A stretch of DNA of 64,000 nucleotides from contig NZ_QPIW01000011.1 of assembly GCF_003339505.1 (NCBI RefSeq), forward strand, positions 62,001-126,000. Reading direction: 5' to 3'. The position numbers and the translations under genes are program-made. The notes beneath the pieces are model-generated. The model worked only from the letters and a program-made list of their open reading frames with translations, did not search any database and was not told the DNA's origin. Position 1 is the stretch's first letter. Each line of letters begins with the position of its first letter. Of this stretch, positions 19,027 to 27,468 are shown piece by piece. This DNA is from Runella aurantiaca. GTDB lineage: Bacteria > Bacteroidota > Bacteroidia > Cytophagales > Spirosomataceae.

Positions 19027-19320
19027 ATGCTCGAACATTTCAATAAAGCCTTTGAGAGTAAAGCGCGGCTGGGAATCATGTCGGTATTAATGGTCAATGA
19101 ATCGTTGAGTTTTAATGCACTCAAAGAGTTACTCAACCTCACCGACGGCAACCTTGCCACTCATCTGCGCGCGCTTGAAGAGCAGGGGTACTTGCTTGTT
19201 CGGAAACAATTTGTGGGCAGAAAGCCCAATACTACTTACGGCGCCACATCTGAAGGCCGTCTGGCGTTTACCAATCACCTCAATGCGCTGGAGGCGTTTA
19301 TCCGAACGGGGCAATATTAG
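19027..19320 (+). CDS. Winged-helix transcriptional regulator (HTH_34 type)
   Basis: A 97-residue single-domain regulator. ARLGIMSVLMVNESLSFNAL and LNLTDGNLATHLRALEEQGY form the helix-turn-helix, and VRKQFVGRKPNTTYGATSEG is the beta wing, matching the MarR/ArsR-like HTH_34 fold. There is no sensory domain or metal-binding cysteine set, so effector sensing, if any, must come from a partner such as the membrane protein encoded just upstream. It ends in a short hairpin. Confidence 0.85.
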   Translation: MLEHFNKAFESKARLGIMSVLMVNESLSFNALKELLNLTDGNLATHLRALEEQGYLLVRKQFVGRKPNTTYGATSEGRLAFTNHLNALEAFIRTGQY

Positions 19321-19330
19321 AAACAAAAAA

Positions 19331-19354
19331 TGCCTGATACCGAAGCATCAGGCA
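19331..19354 (+). terminator. Short hairpin after the winged-helix regulator
   Basis: TGCCTGAT (19331-19338) and ATCAGGCA (19347-19354) are exact complements with an 8-nt loop. It lies between convergent stops at 19320 and 19379. Confidence 0.55.
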
Positions 19355-19378
19355 CTTAACAACCCTCTCAGGAAGGCT

Positions 19379-20260
19379 TTATTTTCCTCCAATTGGAATC
19401 AAAATCCCGATAGAGCCTTGAATGTTACGCACAAAGCTTTTTTCATTGGCATCTAAATCGCCGTCGTCATTTCCCAAACCGTAGTAATAACGGCCTTCGA
19501 TTAACAATTGAGCTTTTCCTAAACCAAGCGATATTCCGGCGCCTCCTACTGCACCGTACTCAATCCGGGAGTCTTCTTTATCAAATTTAATGTCTGATTC
19601 GGTCGTTTGTTGGTTGAGTGTTGCTTTTGCTTTGCCATTAAGTGCATAGCTTCCATAACCTCCTCCGTTGATAAAAAACTTAAATGATTCGCCTCCCAAC
19701 GCAAATCTGAGCAATACAGGCACGGTCACAGTATTGATTTTGCTCTCTCCTGAAAGGGTAATTCCGCCTTGTGTGGTGGTCAATTTTGCGCCAACCTGCG
19801 AGTATAAAATTTCGGGCTGTACCGAAAACACTTTTCCGCCAAAGCTCAAAATAAGACCTCCGTGGTAGCCAATGATGGGTTCAAGAGTTACGCCAGAACT
19901 TGTTTGTGACGAAGGAACCGAGAAATTGCAGTAATTCGCGCCACCCCGTAGACCCACCTTAAACTTAAATCCGCCTTCTTCGGCAGGAGCTGCGGCTTTG
20001 GGGGCTGGTGCGGGGGCTGATTTTTGGGCAGTTTGAGGTTTAGTTGTCGATTTAGGGGGCGTAGTTGTCTTTGATTTAGTAGGCTGAGTGGCAGGTTTTT
20101 TATTTGTATTTCCGTGTAGCTTATCATACATTTCCTGCATACTCTGACTCGGCTGAGGCTCAGCGGGTTTGGTCGGAGTAGTCGTTTGCGCATACATGCT
20201 GCCCGAAGTAATCGCTACCGTCAGGGTCGCACCGAAAATTAACGTAAGGAGTCTGTTCAT
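19379..20260 (-). CDS. PorT-family outer-membrane beta-barrel protein with Pro/Thr/Lys-rich linker
   Basis: About 293 residues from the ATG at 20260, the first that gives a proper signal peptide (MNRLLTLIFGATLTVAITSG, cleaved near SMYAQ). A low-complexity linker rich in T, P, K, Q and A spans about residues 25-95, and the C-terminal 195 residues form an eight-stranded-type barrel beginning FKVGLRGGANYCNFS and ending GSIGILIPIGGK, as in the PF13568 OmpA-like barrel group. The linker may cross the peptidoglycan layer. Function unknown. Confidence 0.82.
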   Translation of the reverse strand: MNRLLTLIFGATLTVAITSGSMYAQTTTPTKPAEPQPSQSMQEMYDKLHGNTNKKPATQPTKSKTTTPPKSTTKPQTAQKSAPAPAPKAAAPAEEGGFKFKVGLRGGANYCNFSVPSSQTSSGVTLEPIIGYHGGLILSFGGKVFSVQPEILYSQVGAKLTTTQGGITLSGESKINTVTVPVLLRFALGGESFKFFINGGGYGSYALNGKAKATLNQQTTESDIKFDKEDSRIEYGAVGGAGISLGLGKAQLLIEGRYYYGLGNDDGDLDANEKSFVRNIQGSIGILIPIGGK

Positions 20261-20382
20261 ATAGAGTAGATAAAATAGATATGGGTTTGCGGTACTTTGT
20301 GTAAAGTAACGGTTTTTGAAACACAAAATTCGATACTTATTCCCATTTTTTTTAGAGGGATAGTACTATCTTTTGGTAGGTG

Positions 20383-20396
20383 TTTCTACGTGTTTT
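20383..20396 (-). promoter_or_regulatory. Copy of the AAAACACGTAGAAA motif
   Basis: The minus strand reads AAAACACGTAGAAA, identical to the core of the 18-bp direct repeat in front of the LytTR gene near 63.75-63.86 kb. Here it lies 123 nt upstream of the PorT-family gene and touches the stop codon of the anti-sigma-like gene. Confidence 0.4.
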
Positions 20397-21673
20397 TACT
20401 TAAAATCAACCAATACCAATACTTTATCGGTTACCAACTGCCCGCTTCGCAAACCAGCCCCCCAAGAATCACCGCTTTTGATGATGCGTACTGCCTCTTC
20501 AAAAAGCGACGAATCTGCCTTATTAATAGCCTTAAAATCAACTAACTCTCCCGAAGAGGTTACCACAAAAGAAAGCCTAACCTGCCCTCTTGGTGCCTGA
20601 GGATTTTGGGTGATATAGGCTTTGGCTGAATTCTCAAGGTAGTTTTTGTATTTTTCCCAACCGTTTTTGGGAGTAGCTTCTTGGCTCATTATTTTAGCAT
20701 TTCTTGACGGTGCGGTTACCACCACTTCACTCAAAGGCTGCTCATCTTCCTTCAATACAATGGGAGCAATGATGGAATCGCTGACGGTGAGTTGTATTTT
20801 CTCAAACCCCACCGACAAGACCGTGATTTGGTCGCCTCGGCGTACATTTGGCAACGTAAAATTGCCTCCTACATCGGTACTCACGCCCCTCAACTGGTTT
20901 TTAAGCTGTAACGCCACTCCCGGCAACGCTTCCAGGTTGGCGGTCAGCACCTTACCACGAACCGTAAAAACCTCCTCATTTTTGACCGCACTAAATGCAC
21001 TTCGTTTGGATAATGCCACCGTCGGAGCCATCGCAATTCTCTCGGGCATTTTTGGATTCACGGCCACATTTTGCCCCGAATCCAACATTTGTATGGCCGC
21101 AGGAGCTACCTCCAGCGAAGGCACATCACTCGCCTTTTCTTCTAGCTCTAGCGTTGGCGCTGGTTTGAATGCCGCTGTGATTTCTGCCACAGCCTCTTTT
21201 TTAGGCGTGGACACAGGTTTGCGGTCAAAACGCTCCGCTTTGGCCGAAGAAGCAATCGAGGGCAGCGGGCTTCCTACTTCAGCAGGCACCGATTCAGGCT
21301 TGAGTACGGGTGGCGGTTGTTGTAGCGCAATGGCCGTCGAAGCCTTCGCGGGCATTTCTGCCTTCTGGGTCAACCACCAACCCAACCCCACAACCAACAC
21401 TACCGCCGCTGCCGAGGCATAATAGTACGGCAGCCACGACCGTTGCCGTTTTTGTACGCGTTGGTGGAGTCGCTCACGTAGCTCCTCTAAGGCTTTTTTA
21501 TCCTCTACGTTAGCGTTTTTTATCTTCCGTAAACCTTCGATTGTATCATCAATCCGCTCGTTTTCCAACGCCGCTTTTTCAATTTGATGTTGCTCAGCAG
21601 GCGACAACTCCCCCGCCACATAACGGCGCAGTTGCTCATTTGAAGGTTCGATGTGTTTTTTAGGTTTAGTCAT
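20396..21673 (-). CDS. Membrane anti-sigma-like protein with carboxypeptidase-regulatory and TonB-like C-terminal domains
   Basis: A 425-residue protein. Residues 1-75 form a cytosolic helical region (NEQLRRYVAGELSPAEQHQI) like anti-sigma factors, without a zinc-binding HxxxCxxC. One transmembrane helix follows (about 82-101, ASAAAVVLVVGLGWWLT), then a Pro/Ala-rich periplasmic linker, a carboxypeptidase-regulatory-like domain (RGKVLTANLEALPGVALQLK), the motif LSEVVVTAPS, and a TonB_C-like end (GQVRLSFVVTSSGELVDFKA). Its start overlaps the end of the ECF sigma gene by 8 nt, so it probably holds that sigma factor at the membrane. The anti-sigma role is inferred from pairing. Confidence 0.75.
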   Translation of the reverse strand: MTKPKKHIEPSNEQLRRYVAGELSPAEQHQIEKAALENERIDDTIEGLRKIKNANVEDKKALEELRERLHQRVQKRQRSWLPYYYASAAAVVLVVGLGWWLTQKAEMPAKASTAIALQQPPPVLKPESVPAEVGSPLPSIASSAKAERFDRKPVSTPKKEAVAEITAAFKPAPTLELEEKASDVPSLEVAPAAIQMLDSGQNVAVNPKMPERIAMAPTVALSKRSAFSAVKNEEVFTVRGKVLTANLEALPGVALQLKNQLRGVSTDVGGNFTLPNVRRGDQITVLSVGFEKIQLTVSDSIIAPIVLKEDEQPLSEVVVTAPSRNAKIMSQEATPKNGWEKYKNYLENSAKAYITQNPQAPRGQVRLSFVVTSSGELVDFKAINKADSSLFEEAVRIIKSGDSWGAGLRSGQLVTDKVLVLVDFK

Positions 21674-22250
21674 GCTGTTTGCCCTCCATGCACAGTTTCA
21701 AATTTCGCTTGCCATTTTGGAGATAACTTTTGACTTTGGTGATTGCAAAACCCGTTTGCTCGGCAATCTGTTGATAACATAACTGTTGGAAATAAAACAA
21801 CTCTACGCTGCGGCGCTGCTCTTGCGCGAGGGTTTGCAGACAATCCCCCAAATCAGATAATTGAGCCTCTATTCGCCAACCCTCTTTTTCGGGCGGCTCG
21901 GCCACGAAATTTTCGTAAGCTTCCTGCTCAAAAATCCCCTCATCCCCCACCGCTACCCGTTTTTGGCGGAGTTGCATCAGGCAATAATTACGCGCCACGC
22001 TGTGCAACCAGCTTTTGAAGTTTTGAACTTCGTAGGTTTTTAAATCCGTAACCAATTGTTCAAACACCTGCATTACCGCATCTTTGGCTTCGTCTTCTTG
22101 CCGCAAATACCGAAAGCACACCGCAAAAACCATGTCCATGTGTCGCTCATATAGCTCTCCTAGCCCCGTCAAATCGCCCGTGCGACGGTAGTCCGACAGG
22201 TATTCGGCATCGGTGAGTGCGGTTTTACGACGAAATATTTTTAGAAACAA
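21666..22250 (-). CDS. ECF-type RNA polymerase sigma factor
   Basis: Region 2 (GELYERHMDMVFAVCFRYLR, then AKDAVMQVFEQLV and FKSWLHSVARNYCLMQLR) and region 4 (LAQEQRRSVELFYFQQLCYQ, then QIAEQTGFAITKVKSYLQNG) are clear. From the TTG at 22250 the protein is 194 residues, the usual ECF length, and begins FLKIFRRKTALTDAEYL like relatives. An ATG at 22364 is in frame but would add 38 hydrophobic residues before region 2, which is unlikely. It overlaps the anti-sigma-like gene and faces the VWA gene across a 77-nt inverted repeat. Confidence 0.85.
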   Translation of the reverse strand: MFLKIFRRKTALTDAEYLSDYRRTGDLTGLGELYERHMDMVFAVCFRYLRQEDEAKDAVMQVFEQLVTDLKTYEVQNFKSWLHSVARNYCLMQLRQKRVAVGDEGIFEQEAYENFVAEPPEKEGWRIEAQLSDLGDCLQTLAQEQRRSVELFYFQQLCYQQIAEQTGFAITKVKSYLQNGKRNLKLCMEGKQHD

Positions 22251-22382
22251 GGGATAAGAGGTGTTTTGAATCGAAAAATGATAAACTAAAAAATAATAAA
22301 CCGTTTGGACGGCTCCGCGTAAAATGTAAAAGTCAGGAGTGAAAAAATGGAGCCTGCCTTCCACTAAAACATACTTTTGCTC

Positions 22383-22459
22383 TTAGATGCAGGGTTTACG
22401 TTTTTTCCATAAAAAAATTTTAAAAACTTTTATGGAATCTTTAATATCCCTGCATCTAA
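22383..22459. repeat. Nested inverted repeat between the sigma factor and the VWA gene
   Basis: The outer arms TTAGATGCAGGG (22383-22394) and CCCTGCATCTAA (22448-22459) are exact complements. Inside them TTCCATAAAA (22405-22414) and TTTTATGGAA (22428-22437) are also exact. The two internal gaps are 10 nt each, so the whole forms one symmetric 77-nt structure ending 24 nt before the VWA start. Confidence 0.8.
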
Positions 22460-22483
22460 TGGTTGAAACTAAAAATTACAACC

Positions 22484-24334
22484 ATGAAAACAAAATTCTT
22501 TTGCCTGATTTTTAGCCTATTGGCTTTTTACGCTTGCGCCCAGTCTACGCCCGTCGCGGTGACGGGAATCGTTTCGGAAGCGGGCACCAAAGTACCACTT
22601 GCGGGAGTGACTGTTTTTATCAAAAACACCAAAACGGGCACCATCACCGACGCCCAAGGCAGGTACGCCATTCGTGCCAAAACAGGGGATAAACTCCTAT
22701 TCTCATTCATTGGCTACCAAGGTGTCGAACGAAAAATCGGGGCCGATTTGGTGATAAATGTGGCTTTGAAAATAGATAATCAACCACTTCAAGAAGTAGC
22801 GGTGGTAACTGGAAGAGCCGCACCTAATGCTAAAATGCAAACATTTGCGGTACAGCCAGCAGCAATGCCCAGCCTGATTCACGACGGCCAATTCAACACA
22901 GAGGAATACAAGGCATTGAACGAAAACATTTTTCACGATGCCAAGAAAAACCCATTGACTACTTTTTCTATTGATGTAGACCGGGCGGCTTACAGCAATG
23001 TGCGCCGAATGCTCAATTTAGGGCAATTTCCCCAACGGGATGTTGTCCGTATCGAAGAACTGATTAACTATTTTGACTACGATTATTCCCAACCCAAAGG
23101 CGAACATCCCGTAGCCATCCACACCGAGATTTCGGATTCGCCTTGGAACAAAGGTTTGAAATTGGTACACATTGGGCTGCAAGCCAAAACCATTCAGACC
23201 GACCATCTGCCCGCGTCCAATCTGGTGTTTTTAGTAGACGTGTCGGGCTCGATGAACTGGGTCAACAAATTGCCGTTGGTCAAAGAAGCCTTCAAACTCC
23301 TCGTTGACCAGCTTCGCCCCAACGACCGCGTGGCCATTGTGGTGTATGCGGGTGCGGCAGGGATGGTCTTACCATCCACGGCTGGAAATCAAACGGCCAC
23401 CATCAAAGATGCCCTCGACAAACTCAGCGCGGGCGGCTCCACGGCGGGCGGCGAAGGCATCAAACTAGCCTACAAAATTGCACAAGAAAATTTTATCAAA
23501 GGTGGCAACAACCGCGTGATTTTGGCAAGCGACGGTGATTTTAACGTGGGGGTTTCGAGCGAAGGAGAATTGCAGCAAGTGGTGGAAGAAAAACGCAAAA
23601 GCGGGGTGTATTTGAGCGTTTTAGGCTTTGGAATGGGTAATTACAAAGACAATAAAATGGAAACACTGGCCGACAAAGGCAACGGCAACTACGCTTACAT
23701 CGACAACTTGCAGGAAGCTCAAAAAGTGTTTGTGCACGAATTTGGCGGAACGCTCTTTACCGTCGCCAAAGATGTAAAACTACAGTTGGAGTTTAACCCC
23801 AAATTTGTCAAAGGCTACCGATTGATTGGTTACGAAAACAGAATGCTAAAAAATGAGGAATTTCATGATGACAAAAAAGACGCGGGTGAAATGGGCAGCG
23901 GGCATACCGTAACGGCCCTCTACGAAATCATCCCTGCAGGCGTAGAAAGTGCCTATTTGGCCAAAGTCGATGACTTAAAATACCAAAAGCCAGTTGAGAC
24001 TACCTCCGCTTTGGATGAAGTTTTGACGATAAAACTGCGCTATAAACAGCCCGACAGCGAAACCAGTCGTTTGTTTGAAATTCCGGTACGCGATACACAC
24101 ACGCCTTTTGTGCGTACTTCTGACAATTTCCGTTTTGCAGCGGCCGTGGCCGAATGGGGATTATTGCTGCGAAAATCTGAATTTAAGGGCAACGCTACCT
24201 ACGAGCAGGTGATTCAAACGGCACAAAATGCATTAACCAAAGACCCAGAAGGGTATCGCGCGGAGTTTGTGCGTTTGGTTAAGTTGGCCCAATCGTTAGA
24301 CAAAAAAGACATAGTTGCCCAAAAAGAAGATTAA
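22484..24334 (+). CDS. YfbK-type von Willebrand factor A domain protein with N-terminal carboxypeptidase-regulatory domain
   Basis: About 616 residues from the ATG at 22484 (a TTG at 22463 is in frame but not needed). The order is: signal peptide with possible lipobox (LLAFYACAQ), carboxypeptidase-regulatory-like domain (VTGIVSEAGTKVPLAGVTVF), LQEVAVVTG, then the VWA N-terminal region (TTFSIDVDRAAYSNVRRMLN), the VWA domain with MIDAS DVSGSMN, and a C-terminal DUF3520-like domain. VWA proteins bind other proteins through a divalent metal. It is probably exported. It is divergent from the sigma/anti-sigma pair, which suggests coordinated control. Confidence 0.9.
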   Translation: MKTKFFCLIFSLLAFYACAQSTPVAVTGIVSEAGTKVPLAGVTVFIKNTKTGTITDAQGRYAIRAKTGDKLLFSFIGYQGVERKIGADLVINVALKIDNQPLQEVAVVTGRAAPNAKMQTFAVQPAAMPSLIHDGQFNTEEYKALNENIFHDAKKNPLTTFSIDVDRAAYSNVRRMLNLGQFPQRDVVRIEELINYFDYDYSQPKGEHPVAIHTEISDSPWNKGLKLVHIGLQAKTIQTDHLPASNLVFLVDVSGSMNWVNKLPLVKEAFKLLVDQLRPNDRVAIVVYAGAAGMVLPSTAGNQTATIKDALDKLSAGGSTAGGEGIKLAYKIAQENFIKGGNNRVILASDGDFNVGVSSEGELQQVVEEKRKSGVYLSVLGFGMGNYKDNKMETLADKGNGNYAYIDNLQEAQKVFVHEFGGTLFTVAKDVKLQLEFNPKFVKGYRLIGYENRMLKNEEFHDDKKDAGEMGSGHTVTALYEIIPAGVESAYLAKVDDLKYQKPVETTSALDEVLTIKLRYKQPDSETSRLFEIPVRDTHTPFVRTSDNFRFAAAVAEWGLLLRKSEFKGNATYEQVIQTAQNALTKDPEGYRAEFVRLVKLAQSLDKKDIVAQKED

Positions 24335-24341
24335 AGCAAAA

Positions 24342-24398
24342 ATCCACAAATGGATTAGTTATCAACAATTTATGTGGACAACTAATCCATTTGTGGAT
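24342..24398. terminator. Perfect 19-bp inverted repeat between convergent genes
   Basis: Arms 24342-24360 and 24380-24398 are exact complements with a 19-nt loop. The centre of each arm is CCACAAATGGATTAG or its complement. It lies between the VWA stop and the PorT-family stop and probably ends both transcripts. Confidence 0.7.
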
Positions 24399-24422
24399 AG
24401 AAAATTCAATTCTTTTGTAGCT

Positions 24423-25058
24423 CTAGCGCAAGGTTCCTGTACTTGGGCTATACTGTCCCAAAGGAAAACTTAAACCTACGTTGATACCCCACGACCGATT
24501 ATGAACGTCACTGACGGTGTTCATCACTTGTGTCAGGCCGAGGTTATATCTTACATCCGCATTGAGCCACACCATGCGGCCAATCGCGTAGTTAAATCCT
24601 GCACCCATTGCAGCGCCCCCATCTACCCCTTTGTAGGGGCGAGTTGCGCCTTCAGGATTAATGGACACGTCATTTTCATTGACGGCTTTCAGCAGAAAAC
24701 CAATGTATGGGCCTAGCATTACTTTAGGACGAAATTTATTCCCCCGGCCATTGAGATAATAGGTTCCCATGATGGGGATTTGGAGATAATCTAAGTGGCC
24801 TTTAGAGGCTCCATTGGGAGACTCGCCTCCCATTCTTGAGTAAAGAAGCTGACCATTGACACCAAATCTGCTTTCGCCGCTGTAGTTGATAAAAATACCA
24901 GCCGTAGAGCCTGTTTTCCAATCAGAATACAGTTGGTTCCCCGTTAACTTCGAAAAATTAACGCCAACAATGGGGCCGAAAGAAACATTTTTTTGGGCAA
25001 TGACTTCGCTACTGAAGAAAGTCGCGAACATGGATAAAACAAAAATTCCCTTTTTCAT
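24423..25058 (-). CDS. PorT-family outer-membrane beta-barrel protein
   Basis: A 211-residue protein from the ATG at 25058; the longer open frame to 25220 adds residues unlike any signal peptide and runs through a terminator. The signal peptide is MKKGIFVLSMFATFFSSEV, cleaved near IAQ. The mature chain starts VSFGPIVGVNFSKLTG and ends with the barrel-type tail SWGINVGLSFPLGQ, as in Bacteroidota outer-membrane beta-barrel (PorT-like) proteins. Function unknown. Second of three such barrels in the window. Confidence 0.82.
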   Translation of the reverse strand: MKKGIFVLSMFATFFSSEVIAQKNVSFGPIVGVNFSKLTGNQLYSDWKTGSTAGIFINYSGESRFGVNGQLLYSRMGGESPNGASKGHLDYLQIPIMGTYYLNGRGNKFRPKVMLGPYIGFLLKAVNENDVSINPEGATRPYKGVDGGAAMGAGFNYAIGRMVWLNADVRYNLGLTQVMNTVSDVHNRSWGINVGLSFPLGQYSPSTGTLR

Positions 25059-25129
25059 AGTGGTAAAATAATGATGGTGATTGATGTTTCTACTACAAAA
25101 GTCGTACTTCCCCCAATGAGCGTTAAAAC

Positions 25130-25165
25130 GCCCACATTTGGGGAATTTTTTCCTCAAATGTGGGC
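25130..25165 (-). terminator. Hairpin after the SDR gene
   Basis: Arms 25130-25145 and 25150-25165 (core GCCCACATTTG) pair with one mismatch around a 4-nt loop, 26 nt beyond the SDR stop on the minus strand. Confidence 0.65.
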
Positions 25166-25191
25166 TTAACAAATAATCAAACAGCCAAAAA

Positions 25192-25902
25192 CTACTTAGG
25201 CATCGTGGGCCGCACCTCAATTTTACTCGGTAAGGTGCGTGGATTCATTTTGAGCAAATCAACTACCATTTGGCCAATGTCTTCGGGCTGAATTTTCCAG
25301 GCATCCTTTTCAGAAGGTTCATGGTTATTAAAATTAGTAGCCACCGAACCAGGCATAATGGTTGTCACTTTAATGCCGTCGTTTCGTACGTCAAGCATTA
25401 CGGCCTGCGTAAAACCAACCAATCCAAATTTGCTGGCATTGTAAGCCGAGCCGTTGGCAAAGAAGTTTGTACCCGCCAAACTCGCAATGGTAATCAGATA
25501 GCCTTTCGATTTTTTTAGCGCAGGCAATGCGGCTTTAACGCTGTAAAACACGCCTGTTAGATTGATGTCAATGGTTTCCTGCCACTGGTCTATCGTCAAG
25601 GATTCAATGGGCGCAAAATGCCCCACACCCGCATTGGCCACTAAAACATCCAACGCCCCCCATTGTTCAACTACTTGCTGGACGGCACTCTGCTGTGATT
25701 CAAAATCACGTACATCGGCCACGATACCCAACGCATGGCCCTCTTTAAGCTGATTTAATTGCTGAACGACTTCCTGCAAGGTTTCTTTACTGCGCCCCGT
25801 AATGGCCACACGCATACCGTCTTTGATGAGCATTTCGGCAATTCCATAACCGATGCCTTTGGTCCCTCCCGTAATGAGGACAGTTTTAGTTTTATCAGAC
25901 AT
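25192..25902 (-). CDS. Short-chain dehydrogenase/reductase (SDR) family oxidoreductase
   Basis: A 236-residue cytosolic classical SDR. The nucleotide-binding motif TGGTKGIG is at residues 11-18, NAG follows the fourth strand (VANAGVG), and the catalytic Ser, Tyr and Lys are in ITIASLAG and the YNASK motif. The basic residue after the glycine motif (GRSKE) favours NADP(H). Most similar in style to 3-ketoacyl-ACP-reductase-like short SDRs, but substrate specificity cannot be read from sequence. It appears monocistronic. Confidence 0.88.
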   Translation of the reverse strand: MSDKTKTVLITGGTKGIGYGIAEMLIKDGMRVAITGRSKETLQEVVQQLNQLKEGHALGIVADVRDFESQQSAVQQVVEQWGALDVLVANAGVGHFAPIESLTIDQWQETIDINLTGVFYSVKAALPALKKSKGYLITIASLAGTNFFANGSAYNASKFGLVGFTQAVMLDVRNDGIKVTTIMPGSVATNFNNHEPSEKDAWKIQPEDIGQMVVDLLKMNPRTLPSKIEVRPTMPK

Positions 25903-26037
25903 ATTCTTTCAAGAAAATAGATTTGGAGTTAAAATTTTTCGACGGTTACCCAATATCAACTGTCTTTTTTTTATATACCTTACAGTCGTTATGAAGGATT
26001 TCATTAACCTAAACTTTTAAACCAAAAAACGAGTACC

Positions 26038-27408
26038 ATGAAAAGAGTTTATTCAAACTTATCATTCGCAGCTGCGTTTTCAATTGCCTTTGTTGCATGT
26101 CAACAAAACGACATTTTAACAGAAAGCAGCACCTCTGGCAACCCGCACAGCTCAGCAAGAGAAGCCTCTGCCAATACAGTACCCAATGAACTGCTCATTA
26201 AGTTCAAAAATGGCGTAAGTTCTTCAAAAAAAGATGAAATTTTAGAAAAGCTTGGAGCAAAATTAAAAGAGAAAATCTTGACAAAGATGATGGAAAAAGC
26301 GGGCGACAACGAGGGCGTCACGCTGGTTGAGCTTCCAATGGCGGCATTTGAGGCACTTTCCAAAACCAAAGATTTTGACGAAATTGAATATGCCGAGCCC
26401 AACTACATTTACACCCACGACGCCGCCTCAAACGACCCCTATTTCACCAATGGCTCTCTTTGGGGAATGTCAAGTGCCAATCAATACGGAAGCCAAGCTG
26501 CCACCGCATGGGCCGCAGGCAATACTGGTTCTTCAACGGTTTACATCGGTATCATTGACGAAGGCTACATGTACACCCATGAGGATTTGGCCGCCAATGC
26601 AGGCGTTAATCCTTTTGAAATTGCAGGGAATGGTATTGATGACGATGGCAACGGCCTAAGAGATGATGTATACGGATGGGATTTTGATGGTAATAACAGC
26701 TCCGTATTTGACGGCGTAGGCGATGACCACGGCACACACGTAGCTGGAACCATCGGCGGTGTAGGCGGCAATGGCAAAGGTGTGGCAGGGGTTACATGGA
26801 ATGTAAAGATGCTCGGGGCCAAGTTTTTAGGTAGCCGTGGAGGCACTACCGCCAACGCCATCAAAGCCGTTGATTATTTTACTGGCCTCAAACTCAAAGG
26901 ACTAAACATCGTTGCCACCAACAACTCGTGGGGCGGAGGCGGCTTCTCTCAGGCATTGCAGGATGCCATTGAGCGCGCAAACACGGCAGGAGTACTTTTT
27001 ATCTGCGCCGCAGGTAATAGCTCCAGCAACAACGATGCCGTTGCTAACTATCCGTCAAATTACCCCAACAGCAATATCATTGCGGTTGCGTCCATTACAT
27101 CGGCAGGTGGATTGTCAAGCTTTTCTAGCTATGGAGCCACCAAAGTAGACATCGGTGCGCCAGGCTCCGCCATTACCTCTACCGTTCCAGTGGGCTCAAA
27201 AAGAAATGTAACATCAGGCTATGCCAGCTACAGCGGAACATCCATGGCCACTCCGCACGTAGCAGGTGCGGCCGCTCTATATGCGGCCTCACACGCAGGG
27301 GCTTCTGCTGCAGACATCAAAAATGCCATTTTGAACTCGTCCACACCTACTTCATCCCTTGCAGGAAAGTGTGTGACTGGCGGTCGTTTAAATGTCAGCA
27401 CTTTCTGA
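26038..27408 (+). CDS. Secreted subtilisin-like serine peptidase (S8)
   Basis: A 456-residue exported lipoprotein-type peptidase with a lipobox ending at Cys21 (IAFVAC). A propeptide of the I9 kind spans about 45-125 (ELLIKFKNGV to EYAEPNYIY). The catalytic triad is Asp174 (IIDEGY), His231 (DDHGTHVAG) and Ser402 (SGTSMATPHVAG), with the oxyanion Asn327 in CAAGNSS. The domain has the normal size and there is no C-terminal sorting domain. The usual D-S/T-G around the aspartate is D-E-G here. It is probably monocistronic, with a strong terminator after it. Confidence 0.93.
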   Translation: MKRVYSNLSFAAAFSIAFVACQQNDILTESSTSGNPHSSAREASANTVPNELLIKFKNGVSSSKKDEILEKLGAKLKEKILTKMMEKAGDNEGVTLVELPMAAFEALSKTKDFDEIEYAEPNYIYTHDAASNDPYFTNGSLWGMSSANQYGSQAATAWAAGNTGSSTVYIGIIDEGYMYTHEDLAANAGVNPFEIAGNGIDDDGNGLRDDVYGWDFDGNNSSVFDGVGDDHGTHVAGTIGGVGGNGKGVAGVTWNVKMLGAKFLGSRGGTTANAIKAVDYFTGLKLKGLNIVATNNSWGGGGFSQALQDAIERANTAGVLFICAAGNSSSNNDAVANYPSNYPNSNIIAVASITSAGGLSSFSSYGATKVDIGAPGSAITSTVPVGSKRNVTSGYASYSGTSMATPHVAGAAALYAASHAGASAADIKNAILNSSTPTSSLAGKCVTGGRLNVSTF

Positions 27409-27424
27409 TTTTAGACCCCCTTCT

Positions 27425-27468
27425 TATAAAAAAGCGGCCCCGTGTCATTACGGGGCCGCTTTTTTATA
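27425..27468. terminator. Perfect 18-bp bidirectional terminator
   Basis: Arms 27425-27442 and 27451-27468 are exact complements with a GC core (GCGGCCCCG) and flanking A/T runs; the loop is 8 nt. The right arm encodes the last codons of the minus-strand gene ending at 27448. Confidence 0.9.

Noticed and set aside
20646-21422. 258-codon plus-strand frame
   Set aside because: It is antisense to the anti-sigma-like gene, with low-complexity composition caused by the Ala/Pro-rich linker.
22251-22364. ATG at 22364 as start of the ECF sigma factor
   Set aside because: It adds 38 hydrophobic residues ahead of region 2; the TTG at 22250 gives the usual ECF length. Not excluded, but less likely.
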